Of a stretch of 64,000 bases of DNA, positions 45,982-54,223 are shown one piece after another (position 1 is the stretch's first letter; the number at the start of each line of letters is the position of its first letter). The position numbers and the translations under genes are program-made. Origin of the DNA: Pseudovibrio ascidiaceicola (GTDB lineage Bacteria; Pseudomonadota; Alphaproteobacteria; Rhizobiales; Stappiaceae); NCBI RefSeq assembly GCF_900114245.1, contig NZ_FOSK01000003.1:248001-312000 (forward strand), given 5' to 3'. The notes beneath the pieces were generated by a model, which made no database searches, had not been told where the DNA came from, and saw only the letters and a list, made by a program, of their open reading frames with translations.

Positions 45982-46102
45982 AGTTGCCGCCCCGTACGTT
46001 CAAATCGCTCATTCAAAAAGTACCAGCAATACTCTCAACACCTTGGAAATTGGCGTGAATTGCCCCTGATTTGCTGGTAGGTAAAAATTGCCCGCCTTAG
46101 AG

Positions 46103-46117
46103 TTAACAAAAGGTTAA
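46103..46117. promoter_or_regulatory. CtrA-binding site upstream of fliF
   Basis: Full match to TTAA-N7-TTAA (TTAACAAAAGGTTAA), 122 bases before the fliF start codon. In Caulobacter the fliF operon is a class II flagellar operon activated by CtrA from such sites. Confidence 0.75.
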
Positions 46118-46309
46118 CGAAACCCTAATAATCGGTAAACGGGAAATCTACCCACAAAGAAGCATTGTGGAATATCGCAGGAAAGGCCTTTGACTAGGCT
46201 TTTGAAGAGTCGAATGAATCTTGTGCGGCCTGTTCGGCAGATTTTGCCGAAGCAGTTAAGACATCATGGTTAATCTGTAAAATTGTACAAAATGTGGCTT
46301 CCGCATACA

Positions 46310-46338
46310 AAAAGGCCGGCTGAGACAGCCGGCCTTTT
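46310..46338 (-). terminator. Intrinsic terminator after sciP
   Basis: Perfect 11-bp stem AAAGGCCGGCT / AGCCGGCCTTT with loop GAGAC and a flanking A-run that gives a U-tract on the minus strand. It isolates sciP from fliF. Confidence 0.88.
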
Positions 46339-46387
46339 CAGAACCTCAAACCTGTTTGGGCATGACACCCTTTTTGCCTGAAGCTTA

Positions 46388-46666
46388 CTAGTTGCTGCGA
46401 TAGTCCTGAACGCGTGTAGCGCGCAAGCCGGCTAAACCGTGTCGGTCAATCGAATTCTGCCAAGACAGAAATTCTTCAACCGTCAAAGTATACCGGTTAC
46501 ATGCTTCATCCAGAGACAATAAGCCTCCGCGCACAGCTGCAACCACTTCAGCTTTTCTCCTGATAACCCATCTCTTTGTAGAGGTAGGAGGAAGATCCGC
46601 TATCGTCAGAGGGCTCCCATCGGGGCCGATGACGTATTTTACTCGTGAACGTATATGTTCGGTCAT
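46388..46666 (-). CDS. sciP: CtrA inhibitor SciP (DUF1153)
   Basis: Small helix-turn-helix protein that binds CtrA at its promoters and blocks transcription activation in the Caulobacter cell cycle. The DUF1153 core is GPDGSPLTIADLPPTSTKRWVIRRKAEVVAAVRGGLLSLDEACNRYTLTVEEFLSWQ, with the helix-turn-helix in the second half. The frame stays open to 46714, but ATG 46666 gives 92 residues, nearly the 93 of Caulobacter SciP. Adjacent to the CtrA-controlled fliF operon; a partial CtrA site lies upstream of its start. Confidence 0.93.
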   Translation of the reverse strand: MTEHIRSRVKYVIGPDGSPLTIADLPPTSTKRWVIRRKAEVVAAVRGGLLSLDEACNRYTLTVEEFLSWQNSIDRHGLAGLRATRVQDYRSN

Positions 46667-46719
46667 TCTACTCTCACACAAACCATGACCAAGCTGAGGA
46701 TGAGAATAGAACAAGGCGC

Positions 46720-46734
46720 TTAAAATTTGGCTAA
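46720..46734. promoter_or_regulatory. Partial CtrA-like site upstream of sciP
   Basis: TTAA-N7-CTAA (TTAG-N7-TTAA on the minus strand), 54 bases before the sciP start: one half-site perfect, the other with one mismatch. Confidence 0.45.
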
Positions 46735-46791
46735 GCCCCCATCAATGTTTTGGTAAGATTCATAACCGGGGATCTTAGTGGATATTAACTA

Positions 46792-47448
46792 CTACAGAAT
46801 TCCATTGACTCCAGTGACCTCACCCACGGGAATTTTGAGGTCGCCCATGTGCAGAATGATGTCGCCAGTACTGAAGTCGACAGCATCCACTTTCCCTTTC
46901 ACTTCAGTCTGAACTGCGAAAGGCTCACCGTTGGCATCCTTGGTAATAATATCAATGGAATAGGCGCCATCGCCAGCTTTTGTGCCGTTTGTCGCCACAC
47001 CATCCCATTCAAAGGTGTTGTCACCTTCCTTTAGATCAATCTCTTCCTGATAGACCTCAGCACCCTCACTATTTTTAACAGTAATGGTTGCCTTACCTTC
47101 GGAAACTGCATCAAGGTTCCAAGATGCTTTGTCATCCTTGAGCTGCGCTGACGCACTCTGAGCAGTCACTTCCTTACCGATATAGTTTACAAACTGACTC
47201 GCACTTTGCGTTTTCAGCTGAGTGAGCTGCTCCTCTAATTTCTCTGTAGTTGCAACCTGTTGCTCAACCATCGTGTATTGAACCAACTGATTCGTGTATT
47301 CAGCCGAATCGAGAGGTTCCAACGGATCCTGGTTTTGCACCTGTGTGGTCAGCAATGAGATAAACAGATCGAAGTTGGCATTGATGCTGTTCTGGGTGCT
47401 TGCGCCAGAGGTGTCTGCATTCGGTGTCAGAGCGTTAATTGTAGTCAT
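46792..47448 (-). CDS. flgD: Flagellar hook capping protein FlgD
   Basis: Cap on which the hook protein polymerises, exported to the periplasm/exterior without a signal peptide. The N-terminal FlgD domain holds NFDLFISLLTTQVQNQDPLEPLDSAEYTNQLVQYTMVEQQVATTEKLEEQL, the family signature; the C-terminal half (SEGKATITVKNSEGAEVYQEEIDLKEGDNTFEWDGVATNGTKAGDGAYSIDI) is the tudor/FN3-like part. 218 residues. GAGGATA precedes the ATG; it starts 23 bases after fliK, with which it probably shares a sigma-54 promoter. Confidence 0.96.
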   Translation of the reverse strand: MTTINALTPNADTSGASTQNSINANFDLFISLLTTQVQNQDPLEPLDSAEYTNQLVQYTMVEQQVATTEKLEEQLTQLKTQSASQFVNYIGKEVTAQSASAQLKDDKASWNLDAVSEGKATITVKNSEGAEVYQEEIDLKEGDNTFEWDGVATNGTKAGDGAYSIDIITKDANGEPFAVQTEVKGKVDAVDFSTGDIILHMGDLKIPVGEVTGVNGIL

Positions 47449-47471
47449 TGTCTATATCCTCGTGCGCGGCA

Positions 47472-49796
47472 TCAAACCGAGATATCCAGTCCACCAGCGC
47501 GGGCAGCACTATTTAAGTTGTTATGTGCAAGATAATTTTCATCTGGCAACTCAGTGCCTTCTGACGCTCGATCCAGCTGTCCAACATTGGCCTGTCGGTT
47601 CTCTTGCTGATCTGAAGTCTGCGAGCCACGCCCTCCAAGTGAGAACTGAAGAGAGCTCTTATCGCTTTCGATCCCAGCTTCCTGAAGAGCCTTTTCTAAC
47701 CCACGTTGATCTCGCTGCAAAAGTTCAAGAGTTTCAGGTCTCTCAACAATCAAATGCGCCCGTACGCGGCCATCCTTACTAAATTCAAGAGAAACATCGA
47801 CTCCACCCAGTTCTTTGGGATCAAGCCGGATTTCAAAACGATCAACGCCGCCACTTGCCTGCCGGGCAATCTCAGGCCACACAGCATTCGCAACATTTCT
47901 CAGTGTAGAGGTTGGCAGAGAACCCACTGAACGGAATGCCGTGTCAGAACGTGCAGCAGTGCTGGAGATTGCTTCAGAACTTTCCCAATCAAATTCAGTG
48001 TCAGATCCATCCAATGGACCGGCAGCCAAGCCCCAACCGAGTGCCGTTGTTGAGGCAGCCTGCTCATTTGCCTGTGGTACCTTCACCTGAATACTGACAG
48101 CAGACGCAGTATTTTTCTTTTCAGCAGATGCTGTCTGTTCTGCAGGCTTGGTCAGAGCACTAGTAAGGTCATCGGTCTCGGGAGCATCACCAACCGCGGC
48201 GACGGCTTCAGAGCTAGATGTCACTTGCACAACTCCACCAGCGGCTTTGTCTTTCCCAACCATCGGTGCCGCAGCTGTGGTCACAGCAGCAGTCCGGCTC
48301 ACCTGTTCCGCAGAACGAACGCCGATTTCATGATCTTGCGCCGAGGCGACTTCAACAACCTTCTGCACCTGCGAAACCTGGCCATTCTTTTCTGAAGAAG
48401 CATCAGGCTTAGAAGTCACATTCGGGAAAATGATGTCACCATCACCGTCAACAGATGCAGGTTGCGCTATTCGTTGCTGGTTTCCTACAAAGCTTGAACC
48501 TGCACGATCAGTTTGTCGAACAAGCACCGGCTTTTCTAAGGAAGCGTCTGCCTCAACGTCAGCAACAAGAACATCCCCGCGAGTAGTCTGAACAGCTCCC
48601 TTACCCTCAGCAGATTGCGCCTGCACAGGCTCGGATTGAACCTTGAGGCTCTTCACTTCTGACGCTGTTGCCAGCTCACTAACCTGACGACCAGCGACAG
48701 ATTGAGATGACCGGACATCTGCCTCAACCGCAACACGAGCCGCTGCAGTGGTCTTTTCGACAGGAGCACTGACTGAGTTAACGGTTGTTTCAACGCTTCC
48801 GCTCTCTGAAGTCGTGACAGCACGATTACCAGCTATATTTGCGACTTGCTCTGCCTTAACCCCATTGCTCGCTGGCTGAACTTGTGGTGAAGCAGCAGAG
48901 TTCGGAGACTGCTCAGAGACCTCTGGAGAACGTGCAATCAGCTCAGGAGAAACCTTAGCTACTTGATCTGAAGCAGGGAGTTCCAGCGCATTTAACTGAG
49001 GCCCAGATGAATCTCTTTGTTTGACAGTGGTAACCTGCCGCTCGGACGTTACGCCCGATTGCAAGCCTGAAGCATTACGAGTGTTGTCTTTAGATTCCTG
49101 CGCAGCACTTACAACGCCTGCCTCTTGAGCAGCAGCACCCGCCAGAGCTGTTACCGGTCTATCATCCGCCTGCGGCAAGATCTGCCCACCACGCTCCGCC
49201 AGCTGTAAGGTACCAAGATTTGCAACTGCACTCTCACCTGTCTTGGAAGAGATAGCCTCACCCTCACCTGCAACAGGAGCAGCGTTTTGGACATGAGTGA
49301 CCGGCTGATCGACTTCCGCTCCGCTTGCTTTCTCCGCTAAGGCTGGCTGACTGCCTACTTCCTGGACATTTTGTGGCAAAGCAACAAAAGGTGTTTTCCC
49401 TTCGCCACCATTGACACGACGCGCTTCATCATTAGTGGTCGCAACTGCCCCCAATCCCGGAACCGCGCCTGACAATGGAACCTGAGAAACAGTGGAAAGC
49501 GGCAGATCACCAGCCAAACCAGCAACTGTACTCTCACCATTTTCATCCTTGATGAGATTTGGACTTAAAGCCGGTAGATCGCCGCCAGTAGTTAAAGCAC
49601 CAGAGAAGAGATCCACTGCAGTTGCCGCTGCACCATCTCCCTCAGAAGCTTTGGCGAGCAGACCGGAGAAAGTATCGGCATTTTGGCCGAGCACACTCTC
49701 ACCAAGCAGCGCATTACCACCTTGCCCCACAATGGGGCCTAAAGGCGTTTGCGGCTGAACAGGACCGGTTAAACTCAGCAAAGCAGATTGCGACAT
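47472..49796 (-). CDS. fliK: Flagellar hook-length control protein FliK
   Basis: Molecular ruler that sets hook length and switches export specificity. A 774-residue protein: residues 1-600 are Ala/Ser/Val/Gln-rich and apparently disordered, as in secreted ruler regions; the C-terminal hook-length domain is WPEIARQASGGVDRFEIRLDPKELGGVDVSLEFSKDGRVRAHLIVERPETLELLQRDQRGLEKALQEAGIESDKSSLQFSLG, the switch motif. It is much longer than Salmonella FliK (405 residues). A sigma-54 promoter at 49861-49877 lies upstream. Confidence 0.93.
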   Translation of the reverse strand: MSQSALLSLTGPVQPQTPLGPIVGQGGNALLGESVLGQNADTFSGLLAKASEGDGAAATAVDLFSGALTTGGDLPALSPNLIKDENGESTVAGLAGDLPLSTVSQVPLSGAVPGLGAVATTNDEARRVNGGEGKTPFVALPQNVQEVGSQPALAEKASGAEVDQPVTHVQNAAPVAGEGEAISSKTGESAVANLGTLQLAERGGQILPQADDRPVTALAGAAAQEAGVVSAAQESKDNTRNASGLQSGVTSERQVTTVKQRDSSGPQLNALELPASDQVAKVSPELIARSPEVSEQSPNSAASPQVQPASNGVKAEQVANIAGNRAVTTSESGSVETTVNSVSAPVEKTTAAARVAVEADVRSSQSVAGRQVSELATASEVKSLKVQSEPVQAQSAEGKGAVQTTRGDVLVADVEADASLEKPVLVRQTDRAGSSFVGNQQRIAQPASVDGDGDIIFPNVTSKPDASSEKNGQVSQVQKVVEVASAQDHEIGVRSAEQVSRTAAVTTAAAPMVGKDKAAGGVVQVTSSSEAVAAVGDAPETDDLTSALTKPAEQTASAEKKNTASAVSIQVKVPQANEQAASTTALGWGLAAGPLDGSDTEFDWESSEAISSTAARSDTAFRSVGSLPTSTLRNVANAVWPEIARQASGGVDRFEIRLDPKELGGVDVSLEFSKDGRVRAHLIVERPETLELLQRDQRGLEKALQEAGIESDKSSLQFSLGGRGSQTSDQQENRQANVGQLDRASEGTELPDENYLAHNNLNSAARAGGLDISV

Positions 49797-50251
49797 ATAT
49801 TCCTCAAACTACGCAGCACACACCATCAGCAACGATGGTCAAGACATCTTGCGCGCAGATATGCAATTAGCGGGCCAATCACATAACCAAGAAAATATAA
49901 ACAATTTCAAATAGATAAATTAAATTCAACATTTCAAAGAACAGACAACAAGATCATTTATTGCCCCTGCCTCGGCAACAAATGCCCAGCAAGTAAAAAC
50001 ATCAATCAAAAAGATTGGCCTTCCGTCGAGTTTTAGGTATATTCCCGCCAACTAGCACGCTCGAAGCGTACGCATGCGAAGCGTTTAAAAGAGAGCCCGC
50101 GTTTAGCCATCGCCAGAGCGCAGCAAGCACTAAGCAAGCAAAAGAAACTAATCTGCGCTTCAGACTTCAATGTCTCCCAGGATTGAAATCTGCTCGTGAT
50201 GTTATAGATACGGCTCTCACTTAAACGCGCCTACAGGATGAGGTAATTGGA
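49797..50251. other. Divergent leader region of fliK and mnmA
   Basis: 455 bases. The fliK side holds a sigma-54 promoter at 49861-49877. The mnmA side has a plus-strand frame at 50015-50224 with no family features and I reject it. Direct repeat CGAAGCG occurs twice near 50063-50080. Confidence 0.55.
49861..49877 (-). promoter_or_regulatory. Sigma-54 promoter of fliK-flgD
   Basis: On the minus strand TGGCCC-N5-TTGCAT: the invariant GG (-24) and GC (-12) dinucleotides are ten bases apart, matching the sigma-54 consensus TGGCAC-N5-TTGCA with one change. It lies about 65-80 bases before the fliK start. Confidence 0.72.
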
Positions 50252-51454
50252 ATGCTAAACAGTCTTGGCCTGCCCGGCCGCCCAGAAGACACACGGGTGG
50301 TTGTTGCCATGTCAGGCGGCGTTGATTCATCGGTTGTTGCCGGAATGATGAAACGCGAAGGCTATGATGTGGTCGGCGTCACTCTACAGCTCTACGATCA
50401 TGGCGAAGCAATCCAACGCAAGGGCGCTTGCTGTGCCGGGCAAGACATCCACGATGCCCGCCGTGTTGCAGAAAAACTCGACATTCCGCATTACGTTCTG
50501 GATTATGAATCCCGCTTTAAAGAGCAGGTCATAGAACGCTTCGCGGACAGCTATATCAATGGCGAAACACCGATTCCATGCGTAACATGTAACCAGACCG
50601 TCAAGTTCAAAGACCTTCTGGAAACTGCCAAGGACTTGGGCGCTGATGTCCTGGTCACAGGTCACTATGTCCGTACAGGCGTGGAAGGCAATCAGCTTGC
50701 CATGTTCCGTCCTGTCGATCTGGACCGTGATCAAAGCTACTTCCTGTTCGCAACAACACAGGAACAGCTCGATTTTCTGCGCTTCCCATTAGGTGGCATG
50801 ACCAAACCAGAAGTTCGCGAACTTGCGCATGAGTTTGGACTGGCAATTGCTGACAAGCATGACAGTCAGGACATCTGCTTTGTGCCGGAAGGCCGCTACA
50901 CAGACGTTATTGCCAAGCTTCGCCCGCACGCAGCAGAACCAGGTGATATCGTGCATGTGGATGGCCGCATTCTTGGCCGACACAATGGCATCATCCATTA
51001 CACCATCGGTCAGCGCCGCGGTATCGGAGTTGCAACTGGTGACCCTCTCTATGTTGTTCATCTGGATGCAGATGGACGACGCGTGATTGTTGGTCCGCAA
51101 GAAGCGTTAGCAACCCACAACCTACTACTGCGCGAAGTAAACTGGATTGGCCCAGGTACACTGGATGATCTGCCGGAAGACGGCATCACAGTTTATGCAA
51201 AGGTGCGTTCTACCCGCCCACCAACAGAAGCCATTCTGCGCAAGAGCGGCGAAAACATTTTTGTCGAGCTGGTAGCAGGCGAATTCGGCGTGGCCCCAGG
51301 CCAGGCTTGCGTTTTCTTCGACAAAGACGGTCAGGAAGCACGCGTTCTCGGCGGCGGTTGGATTCAGCGGGCCGAGAAGCAAGAAGGCGCAGAAGCAGCC
51401 CTCAAAGCACTGCTCGGAAAAGGCTGGGAAGCAGCAGGCTTTCCTGCAAGCTAA
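50252..51454 (+). CDS. mnmA: tRNA-specific 2-thiouridylase MnmA
   Basis: Adds sulfur to the wobble uridine of Glu, Gln and Lys tRNAs, using ATP to adenylate the base. The PP-loop is SGGVDSS at residues 21-27; the two catalytic cysteines are in [14 protein letters not shown] and [13 protein letters not shown]; the C-terminal beta barrel ([13 protein letters not shown]...[11 protein letters not shown]) follows. 400 residues, full length. GAGGTAA lies upstream. Followed by a strong terminator. Confidence 0.98.
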   Translation: MLNSLGLPGRPEDTRVVVAMSGGVDSSVVAGMMKREGYDVVGVTLQLYDHGEAIQRKGACCAGQDIHDARRVAEKLDIPHYVLDYESRFKEQVIERFADSYINGETPIPCVTCNQTVKFKDLLETAKDLGADVLVTGHYVRTGVEGNQLAMFRPVDLDRDQSYFLFATTQEQLDFLRFPLGGMTKPEVRELAHEFGLAIADKHDSQDICFVPEGRYTDVIAKLRPHAAEPGDIVHVDGRILGRHNGIIHYTIGQRRGIGVATGDPLYVVHLDADGRRVIVGPQEALATHNLLLREVNWIGPGTLDDLPEDGITVYAKVRSTRPPTEAILRKSGENIFVELVAGEFGVAPGQACVFFDKDGQEARVLGGGWIQRAEKQEGAEAALKALLGKGWEAAGFPAS

Positions 51455-51484
51455 AGCATTGCCAACTAACCGAATTATTCAAAC

Positions 51485-51524
51485 CGCCCCGCCTGACCTG
51501 ATCGTCACCGGGGCGTTTTATTTT
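51485..51524 (+). terminator. Intrinsic terminator after mnmA
   Basis: Stem CGCCCCG (51485-51491) / CGGGGCG (51509-51515) followed by TTTTATTTT. Confidence 0.85.
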
Positions 51525-51742
51525 GAGCTCTCTAGCCTGTACCTTGCTCAGCCCCAACACGACACCACTCCACAAATCCTAGAAAAGCTACTCCAGAATT
51601 TCCAACTTGGCAAAAAATGAGATTTTCTTGTTCCTGACAACTACAACTGGCAGTTATTGCTCTACGAAATTGGCATTAACCCTAGGTTTTCATGGAGTTT
51701 TTCACAAGAGATCATATTTCCACAAAACTTACCTAAGAACGC

Positions 51743-51771
51743 TTGACGCCATCCCTCTGGGGCCTTATACA
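51743..51771 (+). promoter_or_regulatory. Promoter of tRNA-Met
   Basis: -35 TTGACG (51743-51748) and -10 TATACA (51766-51771) with exactly 17 bases between; predicted start about 40 bases before the mature tRNA. Confidence 0.75.
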
Positions 51772-51817
51772 CCCCTTCACAGCGCGGCGGTCAACACCGC
51801 AACATAGCGCACCGGAT

Positions 51818-51894
51818 GGCGGGGTAGCTCAGTTGGTTAGAGCAGCGGAATCATAATCCGCGTGTCGGGGGTTCAAGTCCCTCCCTCGCTACCA
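51818..51894 (+). tRNA. tRNA-Met (CAT anticodon), elongator
   Basis: 77-nt cloverleaf with a seven-pair acceptor stem (two G-U pairs), D arm AGCTCAGTTGGTTAGAGC, anticodon stem GCGGA/TCCGC around loop ATCATAA (anticodon CAT), T arm CGGGGGTTCAAGTCCCTC and encoded CCA. The first acceptor pair can form, unlike in initiator tRNA, and the body matches alphaproteobacterial elongator tRNA-Met rather than the modified tRNA-Ile2. Confidence 0.95.
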
Positions 51895-51922
51895 TCTCTC
51901 TTCAAACGAAGATCGAGACGAC

Positions 51923-51946
51923 AAGGCACCGTAAGGTGTCTTTTTT
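51923..51946 (+). terminator. tRNA-Met terminator
   Basis: AAGGCACC-GTAA-GGTGTCTT hairpin followed by six T, 29 bases past the tRNA. Confidence 0.85.
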
Positions 51947-52025
51947 GTTTTTAGATCCCAAAGCGCTTCTAAACACTTTTCAATTCACTATTTTCAAATC
52001 AAAAAACGCTTCACTCAAGTATCAC

Positions 52026-52166
52026 TTATTCTAGACATTGCGAGCCACGAAGTTCATGGGTATCTGCTAGCGCTTTTCTGTGGCATTCGGCAGTGACATT
52101 GCCTCCACTCGCGCAGTTATTACCAATCTCCCAATTCAGCACACGACTTAGCAAGAAATAGACCAT
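52026..52166 (-). CDS. Orphan small ORF, 46 residues (possible remnant)
   Basis: Begins MVYFLLSRVLNWEIGNNCAS, continues through AECHRKALADTHELRGSQCLE and ends at TAA. It has three cysteines and a protein-like composition. The frame stays open 16 codons further upstream without another Met. GGA is too close to the ATG for a normal ribosome site, so this may be a fragment of a decayed gene or part of an intergenic repeat family. No relative recognised. Confidence 0.25.
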   Translation of the reverse strand: MVYFLLSRVLNWEIGNNCASGGNVTAECHRKALADTHELRGSQCLE

Positions 52167-52268
52167 TTCCGTCGCCCTCTGCTTGCGGAAAACGCAACGC
52201 GAGGCTGACCGAGGCGACTAACAAAGCAGGAAAATACCAGGTTGGATGCTGTAACATGATAGCGGTTA

Positions 52269-52361
52269 TTAGAACTCCTGATCTGCAATCTCGCTCAGCT
52301 CATCCTTAGTAGCACCCAAAATCCAATCAATCTCAACAGAAGCTGGTGCCTCATATAACAT
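52269..52361 (-). pseudogene. Orphan 30-codon frame, possible gene remnant
   Basis: Reads MLYEAPASVEIDWILGATKD then ELSEIADQEF and TAA, with eleven more open codons upstream (ALVERPSRIK-type sequence). The acidic, amphipathic composition looks like real protein, perhaps the end of a small gene whose start is lost. A tRNA 375 bases away fits an integration scar, but no attachment repeat is visible. Confidence 0.25.
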
Positions 52362-52425
52362 CTTGATGCGTGAAGGGCGCTCAACAAGCGCCCTCTAGGT
52401 CGATAATGGCCCCTCGAACTTGCGG

Positions 52426-52812
52426 CTAAAGCCTCTCAAGTTCGGGAAATCTATTCCACTTAATCTGACTTTGGTTCGCCTTGCACCAGATACTATTTGA
52501 TTGATAATGCATAATAAGGCTGCCCTTTATGATCACTCGAACATATAGTCGCCCTGTGTAGCCTCCAAACGTATTTTTAGCGTTTAAACGTCCACAGTAA
52601 CCAATACTTCCGTTAGAAAAATTTAATTGATTAGAAAGCTCAGCATCTCGAATGCTGTACGGATCATAAAAATTCTCTTTTACTGCATTAATCAGTATTT
52701 TCTTATGTGCAGCTGTTGGTTTTTTGTCAAACTGCACCTGTTGAACCGTCACTGTTTGGCAACCGGCAGCAAGCAGGGCCAAACCTAAAACAAACAAACG
52801 TGTATACTTCAT
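52426..52812 (-). CDS. Small lipoprotein of unknown function
   Basis: A 128-residue protein with a lipoprotein signal: MKYTRLFVLGLALLAAGC, lipobox LAAGC with Cys at residue 18. The mature part includes NAVKENFYDPYSIRDAELS, IGYCGRLNAKNTFGGYTG and SIWCKANQS, with two further cysteines that may form a disulfide. The DPYSIRDAELS segment is common in small bacterial lipoproteins of unknown role. ATG 52812 is preferred to the longer frame at 52872 because it begins the signal sequence. Base composition is more AT-rich than its neighbours. Confidence 0.75.
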   Translation of the reverse strand: MKYTRLFVLGLALLAAGCQTVTVQQVQFDKKPTAAHKKILINAVKENFYDPYSIRDAELSNQLNFSNGSIGYCGRLNAKNTFGGYTGRLYVRVIIKGSLIMHYQSNSIWCKANQSQIKWNRFPELERL

Positions 52813-53008
52813 TCCATAACCAAAATTAGAACCGACAAAACAGCACCATCTAGAGTTGCATAAATAGAACATGTCAATTCAAATTGTAGCAATTCTGTAA
52901 TTGCAGCCTTTTTTCCAGTTAACTTACACTGCTGATAACCTGTCCTGATAATAACTAATTGCTTCTCGCTTACAGCCAGTTCACTAAACCTCAAGCCAGC
53001 CCTGAACG

Positions 53009-54016
53009 CTATTTCTTCGGAGTATGCTTCTTACCCATTTTTTCCAGCAGTTCAGCATACTTTTCGCAAGGATCAGTCGTCTCAACTCTGCCGGTGAACC
53101 AGACGTAATCAAACCGGTTTACATCAGCGAGGCTGTAGTCGCTCAGTTGATCTTTGCCAGCGCCCACCTCAACAGCCGCAAGATTCAGTGTGCTATCTTT
53201 GCTATCAAGCCACCATGGAACACCGCGGTCCTTACGGGTATGGCCATTCCCTGCAATCAGAATGGAACCACGCTCAGAGTTCTTTGCTGTCCGCATGAAC
53301 GATGCCATTGAGGCATCTTTGATGCGTTGCATCCCCACCATTGGTCCTAGGTTCTCGCGAGGTACAACGCCGCAATGCGAGCGCTCAAGCTCATCCAGCA
53401 GACTGTTATTTTGCTCTTCACTATATTGCTGGTTCCATCTGAAGCTCTTGGCGTTCTCTTCAGAAGGTTGCTTCCCTTGACCGACCTTAAGAAGCAGCTC
53501 CCGTTCAGGTGCCCCCGGCACAACACGCATGCCAAACTCTGCCGCTTCATTGAAGATCGGCTCATACATATGCCATGCTGGCCAACCGCGCTGTTCCCAT
53601 TCCAGCTTTTCGGCTAATCCTGCAACATCTTCAGGCTTAAGCTCTTTCAACCACTTAAGATACTTTGGCTCAATCATCTCCATAACAATAAATGGGTTAC
53701 GGCCAGCAGCACCCATTTGCTTGAGAGCTTCAGCTTGAATTTCATGATGCCGCGGATTGTCGTGTTTTTCGCCAACCAAAATATGATCTTTGTCGGCAGC
53801 ACGCTTCCACAGTTCAGCCTGAGAGATTTGCTTGCCTGTTTTCAAATCCCAGACCGTATCCACGAGAGGATGATCTGTCATCAAAAGCTCAACCGGAACC
53901 TTCTCAGCCAGTTTACTTTCATTGCCTCCGCTCTGCCCAGAAGCAGCTTCACTGGCAAGAGTAAGTGCACTGTAGGTGATCGCAAACGCAAACGCATTCA
54001 TTGCTTTTTTCAGCAT
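53009..54016 (-). CDS. ChaN-like protein (haem-binding DUF399 family)
   Basis: A 335-residue exported protein. Signal peptide MLKKAMNAFAFAITYSALTLASEAAS; the ChaN fold follows: LVGEKHDNPRHHEIQAEAL, FIVMEMIEPKYLKWLKEL, RVVPGAPERELLL, and ILIAGNGHTRKDRGVPWWL. In Campylobacter, ChaN binds haem pairs and helps iron uptake; erythromycin esterase-like folds are related. No iron-uptake genes are adjacent. The frame extends to 54082; ATG 54016 begins the signal peptide and has GGGAAA upstream. Confidence 0.85.
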   Translation of the reverse strand: MLKKAMNAFAFAITYSALTLASEAASGQSGGNESKLAEKVPVELLMTDHPLVDTVWDLKTGKQISQAELWKRAADKDHILVGEKHDNPRHHEIQAEALKQMGAAGRNPFIVMEMIEPKYLKWLKELKPEDVAGLAEKLEWEQRGWPAWHMYEPIFNEAAEFGMRVVPGAPERELLLKVGQGKQPSEENAKSFRWNQQYSEEQNNSLLDELERSHCGVVPRENLGPMVGMQRIKDASMASFMRTAKNSERGSILIAGNGHTRKDRGVPWWLDSKDSTLNLAAVEVGAGKDQLSDYSLADVNRFDYVWFTGRVETTDPCEKYAELLEKMGKKHTPKK

Positions 54017-54144
54017 ATTCTTTTCCCAGAAAGGAGGAGTGCAGCAACTTCTGCAGCCAAACGGATCAAATATCTTTATCACCTAATAGCACAACATTAT
54101 TATGATTATTGCACTCAAGTTTCTTACTTCTAGTGATGCCATGC

Positions 54145-54182
54145 AAAAAAAAGCAAGCAAACAGCTTACACCGTTTGCTTGC
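54145..54182 (-). terminator. Intrinsic terminator after the RND permease
   Basis: Minus-strand hairpin GCAAGCAAAC / GTTTGCTTGC (perfect, ten-base loop) followed by eight T. It closes the efflux operon. Confidence 0.93.
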
Positions 54183-54223
54183 ACCAGTTTTCTTAACTGA
54201 GATCAGCCTCAGGCTTCCTGCAT

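Larger units (their letters stand above)
45982..46387. other. fliF leader region
   Basis: 406 bases between fliF and sciP, both on the minus strand. It contains the CtrA site at 46103-46117 and the sciP terminator at 46310-46338, so fliF has its own promoter here. Confidence 0.7.
51455..51817. other. Region between mnmA and tRNA-Met
   Basis: 363 bases holding the mnmA terminator (51485-51524) and the tRNA promoter (51743-51771). Between them I see no gene. Confidence 0.55.
51895..52425. other. Gene-poor stretch 3' of the tRNA with orphan small frames
   Basis: 531 bases. It holds the tRNA terminator (51923-51946), two short minus-strand frames with protein-like composition (52026-52166 and 52269-52361) and a hairpin AGGGCGCT / AGCGCCCT at 52374-52394. 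I cannot decide between decayed genes and non-coding DNA. Confidence 0.5.

Noticed and set aside
50015-50224. Plus-strand frame of 69 codons upstream of mnmA
   Set aside because: No domain, no clear ribosome site, composition unlike neighbouring genes; it is the leader of mnmA.
52374-52394. Hairpin AGGGCGCT/AGCGCCCT as terminator of the lipoprotein gene
   Set aside because: No U-tract on the minus strand, so I leave it as a structure only.
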